Of a stretch of DNA of 7,978 nt, positions 1 through 5,020 are shown one piece after another. The DNA is taken from positions 1 through 7,978 of the forward strand of contig CABMGC010000076.1 of assembly GCA_902385515.1 (NCBI GenBank). The letters are read 5' to 3'. Position 1 is the stretch's first letter. Each line of letters opens with the position of its first letter. The notes beneath the pieces were generated by a model. The model did no database searches. It was not told the origin of the DNA and was given only the letters and a program-made list of their open reading frames with translations. This DNA comes from an uncultured archaeon. Lineage in GTDB: Archaea > Micrarchaeota > Micrarchaeia > Micrarchaeales > CABMGC01. A program made the position numbers and the translations under genes.

Positions 1-2
1 AT

Positions 3-212
3 GGACTCGTCCTCGGTCGGCACCTTCAGCTCGTGGACTACCTCTGCAGCATTCCCGGAAGGCTGAGAAGGAGGTTCTGGATAAAGGAGGGTGACCTCGT
101 CATAGTCAAGCCCTGGCCAGAGCAGGGAGACGAAAGGGCGGACATAATATGGAGGTACAGTCTCGGCGACAGGGAGAGGCTCAAGGCCAAAGGCTACAAC
201 GTCCCTGAATGA
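3..212 (+). CDS. eif1A: Translation initiation factor aIF-1A, C-terminal part (5' end outside window)
   Basis: This is the end of the S1-like OB-fold factor that binds the small ribosomal subunit A site and promotes initiation complex assembly. About 69 residues are visible before TGA at 210-212. The diagnostic run is IPGRLRRRFWIKEGDLVIV, followed by KPW, QGDERADIIWRY and a C-terminal KGY, all in the order known for archaeal aIF-1A. The stretch before IPGRL (VLGRHLQLVDYLC) looks about six residues shorter than usual: the DGK loop seen between the strands in other archaeal proteins is missing. This may be a real loop deletion or a sequence error in the first 50 bases. The gene is convergent with the RIO1 kinase, 14 bp away; in many archaea these two genes are neighbours. 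The family call is firm; the 5' part cannot be judged from this window. Confidence 0.9.
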   Translation, partial: GLVLGRHLQLVDYLCSIPGRLRRRFWIKEGDLVIVKPWPEQGDERADIIWRYSLGDRERLKAKGYNVPE

Positions 213-226
213 AGTTCAGGCAAGCC

Positions 227-1015
227 TCAGCTTTTCTTCATGCTTTCCTGGTCCGTTACGTACGCGAAGGTCTCCTCCTCGCTCTTCTTTATCCCGTACG
301 TCCTCGCGAAGTAGGCGAGCAGGTTGTGGATGTCCCTCTTAAGATAGTTCATCGCCTCGGGATGCTCTAGGAGTATGGCCTGTCCGAAGTCGATCATGTA
401 GGGCACTTCTTCCTTGCTTTCCTCCTTTATCAGTATGTTGTATTCGCTGAGGTCGCTGTGCACGAGCTCGTGCGAGTAAAGCCTCTTGACATCCTCGATT
501 ATCGCATCGAGTACGCCATCTGGCCGCTTAAGCTTGACGTCCCTCATCCTGCTGGAGGGCTTTCCGCCCTCGCCTATAAGCTCTAGCGCCAGGATGTTGC
601 CGCTGAACGCGTACGGCCTCGGCGCGTGAACCCCCGCCGCCTCGGCGACCATGAGGTTGCCGTACTCCTTCTTGCACCACTCGTTCACCACTGCGAACGG
701 GCTCTTCTTGATCTTCCCGAACCTGGGGTCGCCGCTCACGTAGTTCGTCCTCTTCTGGAAGCTCGATGTCTCGAGCCGAAATATCTTCAGTATGACGTAC
801 TTCTCGTCCACGTTCGCGCCACCGCCAGCTATGTAGACGTCCGCTTCCTTGCCCCTGGCGGTTATGAACTCGAGCCCCGAGATTATTTTCTTGTTGAAGA
901 GCTTGCCGAGCCTGGGCATCATCTTCGGCTCGAAGACCCCCTCCTCGATCTTGAGCTGCTCGTGCATCGGGTAGTCCTCCCGGCTCGACCTTTTCTTCTT
1001 GCTCCTTCTTACCAT
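227..1015 (-). CDS. rio1: RIO1-type serine protein kinase/ATPase
   Basis: This atypical kinase acts in late maturation of the small ribosomal subunit in the cytoplasm. The 262 residues match the RIO1 core plus a short basic N-terminus (RRSKKKRSSR). In order: a flexible ATP-binding loop ARGKEADVY (53-61) in place of a classical glycine loop, ATP-anchoring Lys77 in VILKIF, the RIO1-specific insert around residues 84-106, catalytic loop HSDLSEYN with Asp188 and Asn193 (186-193), and metal-binding Asp209 in MIDFGQ. RIO1 proteins more often have IDVSQ or IDVGQ there, so Phe210 is a mild variation. The winged helix that marks RIO2 is absent, which supports RIO1. The ATG at 1013-1015 has a TATA-like box centred about 26 nt upstream, so a leaderless transcript is likely. 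The gene is divergent from the XPF-type nuclease. Confidence 0.95.
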   Translation of the reverse strand: MVRRSKKKRSSREDYPMHEQLKIEEGVFEPKMMPRLGKLFNKKIISGLEFITARGKEADVYIAGGGANVDEKYVILKIFRLETSSFQKRTNYVSGDPRFGKIKKSPFAVVNEWCKKEYGNLMVAEAAGVHAPRPYAFSGNILALELIGEGGKPSSRMRDVKLKRPDGVLDAIIEDVKRLYSHELVHSDLSEYNILIKEESKEEVPYMIDFGQAILLEHPEAMNYLKRDIHNLLAYFARTYGIKKSEEETFAYVTDQESMKKS

Positions 1016-1035
1016 GACTTCACTTTTACCGTTAG

Positions 1036-1047
1036 CATATTATATTA
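1036..1047 (-). promoter_or_regulatory. TATA-like box for RIO1
   Basis: An AT-only core (TATTATATTA on the plus strand) is centred about 26 nt upstream of the RIO1 ATG. This is the spacing expected when transcription begins at the start codon. The same intergenic region must also serve the divergent nuclease, for which a second AT-rich patch at about 1051-1063 is a weaker candidate. Confidence 0.5.
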
Positions 1048-1109
1048 TCACAACAAATTATTAACAGAGAGCTTGGACATCCAGGGCCGATTTCTTGTAC
1101 GCAGCGAAG

Positions 1110-1772
1110 ATGATAATTGACAACAGGGAAAGGAATGCCGAGCTGTTGGATAGGCTCACGGGCCTAAGGGTCGAGATGACCTTTGCGCAGCTGCCTGTCG
1201 GGGACTATGTCATATCCGACAGGATGTGCGTTGAGCGCAAGACGGTGAAGGACTTCGAGGGCTCGATAATGAACGCGAGGCTCTTCGACCAGGCCGACCG
1301 CCTGAGTAGGGGGTTCGGTAAGCCTATACTCCTAATAGAGGGCGCGGAGGCGGACTTCACGCTTGCACCCAACGTCATACTCGGCACGGTGGTCAGCCTG
1401 TTCGCGGACCACAACGTGCAAGTCATCAGGTCCGCCTGCGCGGACGAGACCGCGGCCGTGCTCGCAAAGCTTGCTGAACGCGAGCAGAACGCGGAGGAAA
1501 GGCTCCCTCGGATAGTAGGCCAGAAGCGAGCTTTCACCAATGCGCAGTGGCAGGCGCTAATTCTGGGCACGATCCCTGGAGTAGGTCCGAAGCTGGCGAA
1601 GTCGTTGCTGTCGCGCTTCAGGACGATAAGCGGCGTTGTCGCAGCGTCAGAGGACGAGCTGACTGAGGTCGACAAGGTGGGAAAAAAGAAAGCGAAGAGG
1701 ATAAGGGAGATACTTAACGCGGAATTTAGCGAAGAAGGTCAAGATTTCAAGCCAATTATAATAAAGACGTAA
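1110..1772 (+). CDS. xpf: Short-form XPF/Hef-type structure-specific endonuclease (ERCC4 nuclease plus HhH2)
   Basis: This nuclease is predicted to cut branched DNA (3' flaps, stalled forks) in repair and fork restart. Numbered from the ATG at 1110 (220 residues), the ERCC4 domain covers about 1-125. It carries D4 and R6 in IIDNRER, GD at 31-32 and the catalytic ERKTVKD motif (E42 R43 K44, D48). Two helix-hairpin-helix units follow at about 150-205: GTIPGVGPKLAKSLL and EVDKVGKKKAKRI. There is no helicase domain, so this is the short form known from Crenarchaeota rather than euryarchaeal Hef. I see no clear PCNA-binding motif (Q-x-x-L-x-x-F-F type) in the tail GQDFKPIIIKT. An in-frame TTG at 1095 would add five residues (MYAAK). 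I prefer 1110 because the domain begins directly with MIIDNRER. No strong ribosome binding site is visible for either start. Confidence 0.92.
   Translation: MIIDNRERNAELLDRLTGLRVEMTFAQLPVGDYVISDRMCVERKTVKDFEGSIMNARLFDQADRLSRGFGKPILLIEGAEADFTLAPNVILGTVVSLFADHNVQVIRSACADETAAVLAKLAEREQNAEERLPRIVGQKRAFTNAQWQALILGTIPGVGPKLAKSLLSRFRTISGVVAASEDELTEVDKVGKKKAKRIREILNAEFSEEGQDFKPIIIKT
1755..1764 (+). promoter_or_regulatory. TATA-like box for the first coiled-coil gene
   Basis: ATTATAATAA lies within the last codons of the nuclease gene, centred about 35 nt upstream of the ATG at 1795. A start site near 1786 would leave a leader of about 9 nt. This suggests the small gene can be transcribed on its own. 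The evidence is a short AT-rich match and its spacing only. Confidence 0.3.
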
Positions 1773-1794
1773 TTGAATTCATATTAATGATAAA

Positions 1795-2115
1795 ATGTTG
1801 AGCCAACAGATTGAATTGCGAAAAGAGAGCCAGACTCCTACTCAACAAAGGGAGCAGACAATAAAAGACCAGAAAGATGAAATAGACAGCCTGACCCAGC
1901 AGGTAGCAAAGCTGCAACTGGAAAAAGACAGTGCAGTCATAGCGACGCTGGACAAGGCCCATGAAAGAATAAAGGCGGCAAGCCGCAGTGACAAAATCAA
2001 TTTGAACCGCTGCAGCGACAATTTCCTGAATGGCGTGACTTTTGCGCAAATTATTCTGGAAAGCATGAAGTCCGAAATAGAAAAATCAAAAGCCGCTGAC
2101 GCTAAAAGGGACTGA
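1795..2115 (+). CDS. Small coiled-coil protein of unknown function (A)
   Basis: I do not recognise a family for this 106-residue, highly charged, Gln-rich protein. It has no signal peptide or membrane segment. A heptad pattern is visible in EIDSLTQQVAKLQLEK, with I30, L33, V37 and L40 at a/d positions, and predicted helix continues through about residue 62. The second half contains RCSDNFLNG (72-80) followed by an amphipathic helix, FAQIILESMKSEIEKS. The gene starts 22 bp after the XPF-type nuclease on the same strand. It is clearly AT-richer than its neighbours (roughly 45-50% GC in lines I counted, against about 65% within the nuclease gene). Its heptad segment and the later Cys-Ser plus Ile-Ile arrangement resemble the next gene, so the two may be diverged duplicates. 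The open frame, ATG and TATA-like box support a real gene; its function is unknown. Confidence 0.65.
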   Translation: MLSQQIELRKESQTPTQQREQTIKDQKDEIDSLTQQVAKLQLEKDSAVIATLDKAHERIKAASRSDKINLNRCSDNFLNGVTFAQIILESMKSEIEKSKAADAKRD

Positions 2116-2199
2116 CTTCGGCGTGGCCGCGCGATAAACCGAAAGAAAATTTCAAAGCCAAAGCTAATAAATGAGAAAATTATATGGTTTAGTGATAAC

Positions 2200-2649
2200 A
2201 TGGCCGGTGGAGATTCGGATATTGGAAATTTGGCAGTCAAGCAACCTCACAAATGTGATTGCGGGAATACGGAAATAATTAACGATCTCAGGCAGCAAGT
2301 TGCCAATCTTCAGCGCAAAAACACAAACTTGAGGCTGGAAACTATAACTGAAGTAAAGTCCGTACTTGAAGAAGAACTAGTAAAATTCAGTTCAGACAGC
2401 AAGGCCAAAAAGGTCCCAGAAGGAGCCTCGCACTATGATTTGAGAGATTGCTCGGAAAAACAAAGTCAGTCTATAGGAATTAACAGCTGCATCATAAAGA
2501 CGCTGGAAATTTTGACCGACATGGAAAATGGGACAAGGTCTAATACTGGAAAACAAGACCTTGCAAAAGCGTCTCGCCATGAGACAAGCTTTGAAGGTCC
2601 ACTCAGTTTCATCACGGGCGATGATCTGATAATTAGGACTGAGAGCTGA
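2200..2649 (+). CDS. Small coiled-coil protein of unknown function (B)
   Basis: I recognise no family for this 149-residue soluble protein. After a short N-terminus with a Cys-x-Cys (HKCDCGN, C19 and C21), a coiled coil runs about 24-62: I27, L30, V34, L37 and L44 fit a/d positions in INDLRQQVANLQRKN. A charged, probably disordered linker follows (64-80), then DCSEKQSQSIG and an amphipathic helix SCIIKTLEILTDM (96-108). The C-terminus is Ser/Thr/Gly-rich. The segment LRQQVANLQ is close to LTQQVAKLQ in the upstream gene. The gene sits 84 bp after that gene and is convergent with the Cgi121-like gene. GC content is low (about 38% in the one line counted). Upstream, AT-rich patches at 2165-2172 and 2179-2186 are both possible TATA boxes. 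Cysteines 19 and 21 alone are too few for a zinc finger within one chain; a shared site in a dimer is possible but untested. Confidence 0.65.
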   Translation: MAGGDSDIGNLAVKQPHKCDCGNTEIINDLRQQVANLQRKNTNLRLETITEVKSVLEEELVKFSSDSKAKKVPEGASHYDLRDCSEKQSQSIGINSCIIKTLEILTDMENGTRSNTGKQDLAKASRHETSFEGPLSFITGDDLIIRTES

Positions 2650-2660
2650 ACTATCACTTT

Positions 2661-2678
2661 CCGAAGTTCAACCTTCGG
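2661..2678. other. Small inverted repeat between convergent genes
   Basis: CCGAAG at 2661-2666 and CTTCGG at 2673-2678 form a perfect 6-bp stem with a 6-nt loop. It lies between the stop of coiled-coil gene B (2649) and the end of the Cgi121-like gene, whose stop codon falls inside the hairpin. It might affect 3' ends of either transcript. No oligo-T tract follows, so I do not call it a terminator. Confidence 0.3.
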
Positions 2679-3117
2679 CAACCTCAGTTAGCGCTACTTC
2701 TCCAGCGATGTCCTCGTTGATCTTCAGCACAATCATTCGCTCCAGTCCGACGCCGCCATTCTTCACAAACTTCTCCATAAGGGGTCTGCTTGTTGCGAAA
2801 AGCAGGAACTTCTTCGGATCCTTCGCGCCGAGCTTGCTTATCGCCTTGTCGATGTTCATGGTTCCTGCGGCAAGAAGCAGCATCTCGATCTGGGTGCTCC
2901 TTGACCTGGATATCCCATCCCTGACCCGAAGCTTTGCATTAAGGTAAGCCGGCAGCACCCTGCCCGTTGCAGCTTCGCTGTAATCAAGCAAAAGCACGAA
3001 TTCCCTGCTGTCCGACAGCGTTTTGGACAGCTCTATTAGGCCCTTTATGCCCTTTGAGCCGAGCTCCTTGCCGACCCAGAGTTCCGGCATCTCATTGAAC
3101 TCGAGCGGCGCCGTCAT
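2668..3117 (-). CDS. cgi121: Cgi121-like KEOPS complex subunit
   Basis: Cgi121 is the peripheral KEOPS subunit that binds Bud32 and helps recruit the tRNA 3' end for N6-threonylcarbamoyl-adenosine (t6A37) synthesis. The 149 residues are close to the usual archaeal length. The best match is the central block: RSRSTQIEMLLLAAGTMNID (71-90) followed by KAISKLGAKD (91-100), which reproduces the family pattern of a helix ending in small residues, a KAI helix, and a GxKD turn leading into the strand FLLFAT. The N-terminal half (residues 20-65) is less conserved and the assignment there rests on length and secondary structure. No other KEOPS gene is in the window, which is common because archaeal KEOPS genes are often scattered. 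The ATG at 3115-3117 is divergent from S8e, with AT-rich TATA candidates at 3131-3140 and 3149-3160 in the shared 76-bp gap. Confidence 0.75.
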   Translation of the reverse strand: MTAPLEFNEMPELWVGKELGSKGIKGLIELSKTLSDSREFVLLLDYSEAATGRVLPAYLNAKLRVRDGISRSRSTQIEMLLLAAGTMNIDKAISKLGAKDPKKFLLFATSRPLMEKFVKNGGVGLERMIVLKINEDIAGEVALTEVAEG

Positions 3118-3148
3118 AGCATACCTCAGGTTTATTAAAATCGCCGCT

Positions 3149-3160
3149 ATAATATATAAT
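3149..3160 (+). promoter_or_regulatory. TATA-like box for the S8e operon
   Basis: The core TATAATATATAA is the strongest TATA match in the window. It is centred about 40 nt upstream of the S8e ATG at 3194, giving a predicted start near 3180 and a leader of about 14 nt. Its near-symmetric AT sequence could also support transcription of the divergent Cgi121-like gene. Confidence 0.6.
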
Positions 3161-3193
3161 CACGTACAGTTTCTAGTTTACTTAGTTGATTTC

Positions 3194-3601
3194 ATGAGCC
3201 AGTTTGGATCGCAATTTCACGGAAGGTCTGACAGGAAAGTGTCAGGAAGCGGAAAGATCAGGAGCAAGATAAGGGACAAGCGCAGGAGCGAGATCGGAGG
3301 ATATTTCACCGAGACGAAGGTAGCCGAGGACGGAAAGGCAATAGTCAAGAAATCAAGGATAAGGGGCGGCAGCGTCAAGAACAAGCTGAGATACGCCGCG
3401 TTCGCGAACATACTCGTGAAGGGCGGGAAGTACAAGAAGGCGAAGATCACTGGAGTCGTGGAGTCAAGGGATAACAGGAACTTCGCAAGGCTTGGCATAA
3501 TCACCAAGGGCTCAGTGATAAACACGGAACTCGGCAAGGCCAGGGTCCTGAACAGCCCAGGGCAGGACGGCGTAATAAACGCAACGCTGGTCGAAGGGTG
3601 A
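3194..3601 (+). CDS. rps8e: 30S ribosomal protein S8e
   Basis: This is a primary component of the archaeal/eukaryotic small ribosomal subunit. From the ATG at 3194 the product is 135 residues, close to the usual length of roughly 125-130. Conserved features in order are HGRSDRKVSGSGKIR (9-23), the VRGGN-like turn IRGGSVKNKLR (56-66), KKAKITGVVES (81-91), and the hallmark GIITKGSVINTELGKARV (101-118) followed by SPGQDGVINATLV. The frame is open upstream to 3023, but that extension overlaps the Cgi121-like gene and the promoter and has no S8e similarity, so I chose 3194. The stop TGA at 3599-3601 lies within GGGTGA, which may act as the ribosome binding site for the next gene. S8e appears to lead an operon with the next two genes. 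Confidence 0.96.
   Translation: MSQFGSQFHGRSDRKVSGSGKIRSKIRDKRRSEIGGYFTETKVAEDGKAIVKKSRIRGGSVKNKLRYAAFANILVKGGKYKKAKITGVVESRDNRNFARLGIITKGSVINTELGKARVLNSPGQDGVINATLVEG
3596..3601 (+). promoter_or_regulatory. Probable Shine-Dalgarno sequence of the unknown gene after S8e
   Basis: GGGTGA overlaps the S8e stop codon and is a typical archaeal Shine-Dalgarno sequence. It lies 4 nt before the ATA at 3606. In a genome where most genes look leaderless, its position supports a translation start at or very near 3606 for the internal operon gene. Confidence 0.5.
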
Positions 3602-3605
3602 AAGC

Positions 3606-4070
3606 ATAGCCGAGAGAGTTTACGTCTTAGACGCCCAGGAGACTGAGGCGCTCAAGAAGCTGCTCGCGTACGATCCCTATCTCGATCCAAATCTGATACC
3701 GAAGTTTCCAAAGGAGTGGGACGACCAGGCCTATCTCGACGCCCACCCTGACATCGCAAAGGAGGCCACCGAGAAGAAGCTCAAGGCCGAAGAGACCCTT
3801 AGGAACCTCAGGAACGACAAGGAGGCCAATCTCATATTCGCTAGGCAGGACTACCAGCTAAAAGATGGCGTGTCAATGGGCCTGGATCGCGACAAGTCGT
3901 ACCTGTACCTAAACGCGACCGAGGAATTCCTCGTGCCTGCGGAAGAGAAGCTGAAGAAGAACATAAAGTCGATAAAGAGGCTTGACACCGCTACGGAGAG
4001 CAAGATAATCGACACGATAGCGAACGAGAGGCATAACGCAGAACAGGGACTCGGAATGATATTTGGTTGA
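3606..4070 (+). CDS. Uncharacterised 154-residue protein, apparent ATA start
   Basis: I do not recognise this family. The frame is open from 3579 to the TGA at 4068-4070, with base and codon use like its neighbours, yet it has no ATG, GTG or TTG before the GTG at 3870. I place the start at ATA 3606 (then AERVYVLDAQETEAL), 4 nt after GGGTGA. A Tyr/Pro/Asp-rich segment, YDPYLDPNLIPKFPKEWDD (22-40), precedes YLDAHPDIAKEATEKK. A charged helix follows (about 50-76). The C-terminal half contains FARQDYQLKDG (78-88), YLNATEEFLVPAEEKLKK (101-118) and IANERHNAEQGLGMIFG (138-154). No membrane segment or signal peptide is seen. The tight spacing (4 nt on each side) puts it in an operon between S8e and the carbamoyltransferase. 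Role unknown; the context hints at ribosome or RNA biology without proving it. Starting at 3870 would remove over half of clearly coding sequence. Confidence 0.72.
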   Translation: MAERVYVLDAQETEALKKLLAYDPYLDPNLIPKFPKEWDDQAYLDAHPDIAKEATEKKLKAEETLRNLRNDKEANLIFARQDYQLKDGVSMGLDRDKSYLYLNATEEFLVPAEEKLKKNIKSIKRLDTATESKIIDTIANERHNAEQGLGMIFG

Positions 4071-4074
4071 TTGC

Positions 4075-4977
4075 ATGAACCTGCTCGGAGTGGACGATAT
4101 TTCCAAGGAGCAGATAGAGGGCATATTCCAGATCGCCGAAGAACTGAGCCAGGGGAAGTGCACAAGGTCGATAAACGAGAGCGCGGTCCTTGCGCTCCTG
4201 TTCGAGAAGCCGTCCACGCGCACGCGGATGTCTTTTGAGGCCGCGATGGAGAAGCTGGGCGGCTCGGCGGTGTACATCGACGCCAAGAGCACGCAGATGG
4301 CAAGGGGCGAACCCCTTGAGGACACCGCCCGCGTGATGAGCTTCTATTCGGACTTCATAGTGGTGAGGATGAACCACCACGAGGACGTGCTCAAGTTCGC
4401 GAGCAGCGCGTCAGTGCCCGTGATAAACGGGCTGAGCGACATGGCGCACCCGTCCCAGGCGCTTACCGACATGTACACGATAGGAATTGCCAAGAAAAGG
4501 GTGAAGGGCATCAGGATAGCATTCACAGGCGACATAGCGCAGAACACCGCCAACTCCCTAATCCTTGCTGCAACGAAGCTCGGGGCGCAGGTCGCTCTCA
4601 TAGGGCCTAAGAATTACCCGCCGAATTCCAAGTACCTAATAAGGGCAAGGGAATACGGGGTGGTGGACGTGTACGACGACCTAAAGGAAGGCCTCGCCAA
4701 CGCAGACATAGTCTATACCGACACGTTCGTGAGCATGGGTTTCGAGGACGAGGCCGAGAAGAGGAGAAAGATGTTCGCGCCGTACCAGATAAACGCAGAG
4801 ACGCTCGCTTACGCTTCCAGCGGAGCGCAGGTCATGCACCCTCTCCCGGCGTTCAGGGGAGAGGAGATAACCGCCGACGTTATCGACGGCCCCAGGAGCC
4901 TCGTCTGGGAGCAGGCGAAGAACAAGCTGCTTCTCGCGCAGGCGATAATACTGTACCTGTCGGAAAAGCGCGCCTGA
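4075..4977 (+). CDS. Ornithine carbamoyltransferase-like enzyme with altered HCLP motif
   Basis: Members of this family move the carbamoyl group of carbamoyl phosphate to an amino acceptor; ornithine gives citrulline. The 300 residues show the carbamoyl-phosphate site FEKPSTRTRMSFE (43-55, STRTR 47-51), STQMARGEPLEDTARV (72-87), R98 and HPSQALTD (125-132). The ornithine-type SMG loop is at 220-222 in DTFVSMGFEDEAEKRR. Aspartate enzymes lack SMG, so the overall type is ornithine-like. However, the usual HCLPAHRGEE reads HPLPAFRGEE (255-264): the ornithine-binding Cys is Pro, as in the aspartate HPLP motif, and the following His is Phe. The usual NN of the ornithine motif is QN (156-157) in GDIAQNTANS. 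Specificity is therefore open, and I give no symbol. The ATG at 4075 follows the upstream stop by 4 nt; an in-frame TTG at 4063 overlaps the upstream gene. No carbamate kinase or arginine deiminase is visible here. Confidence 0.88.
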   Translation: MNLLGVDDISKEQIEGIFQIAEELSQGKCTRSINESAVLALLFEKPSTRTRMSFEAAMEKLGGSAVYIDAKSTQMARGEPLEDTARVMSFYSDFIVVRMNHHEDVLKFASSASVPVINGLSDMAHPSQALTDMYTIGIAKKRVKGIRIAFTGDIAQNTANSLILAATKLGAQVALIGPKNYPPNSKYLIRAREYGVVDVYDDLKEGLANADIVYTDTFVSMGFEDEAEKRRKMFAPYQINAETLAYASSGAQVMHPLPAFRGEEITADVIDGPRSLVWEQAKNKLLLAQAIILYLSEKRA

Positions 4978-4982
4978 GGAAT

Positions 4983-4990
4983 CTTATTTA
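4983..4990 (+). promoter_or_regulatory. TATA-like box for the pilin-like gene
   Basis: CTTATTTA lies just after the carbamoyltransferase stop, centred about 34 nt before the ATG at 5021. A start site near 5013 would give a leader of about 8 nt. This supports 5021 over the in-frame TTG at 4994, which would lie upstream of the predicted transcript start. Confidence 0.45.
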
Positions 4991-5020
4991 TTCTTGCCGT
5001 GCAATGTTCTCTTCGATTGG

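Noticed and set aside
626..1120. Open frame of 164 codons on the plus strand opposite RIO1.
   Set aside because: It is a shadow of the RIO1 coding strand, rich in Leu/Val/His/Arg with no recognisable domain, and it runs across the promoter region into the nuclease gene.
1205..1675. Minus-strand open frame inside the XPF-type nuclease gene.
   Set aside because: The plus strand encodes an intact ERCC4/HhH protein here; the reverse frame is Ser/Ala-rich and shows no family signal.
2116..2145. Weak stem (TTCGG/CCGAA) after coiled-coil gene A, as a terminator.
   Set aside because: It has only 5 bp of stem with a 17-nt loop and no oligo-T tract after it.
1842..2240. Minus-strand open frame of 132 codons across the two coiled-coil genes, with a Phe/Ser-rich membrane-like product.
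   Set aside because: It is antisense to a Lys/Glu/Gln-rich coiled coil, which naturally reads as Phe/Leu/Ser on the other strand. It crosses the intergenic promoter of gene B and has no better support than the plus-strand genes, though plus-strand support is itself moderate.
3870..4070. GTG at 3870 as the start of a 66-residue protein.
   Set aside because: The same frame is coding-like for a further 88 codons upstream, tight to S8e with a Shine-Dalgarno sequence, so 3870 is an internal Val codon.
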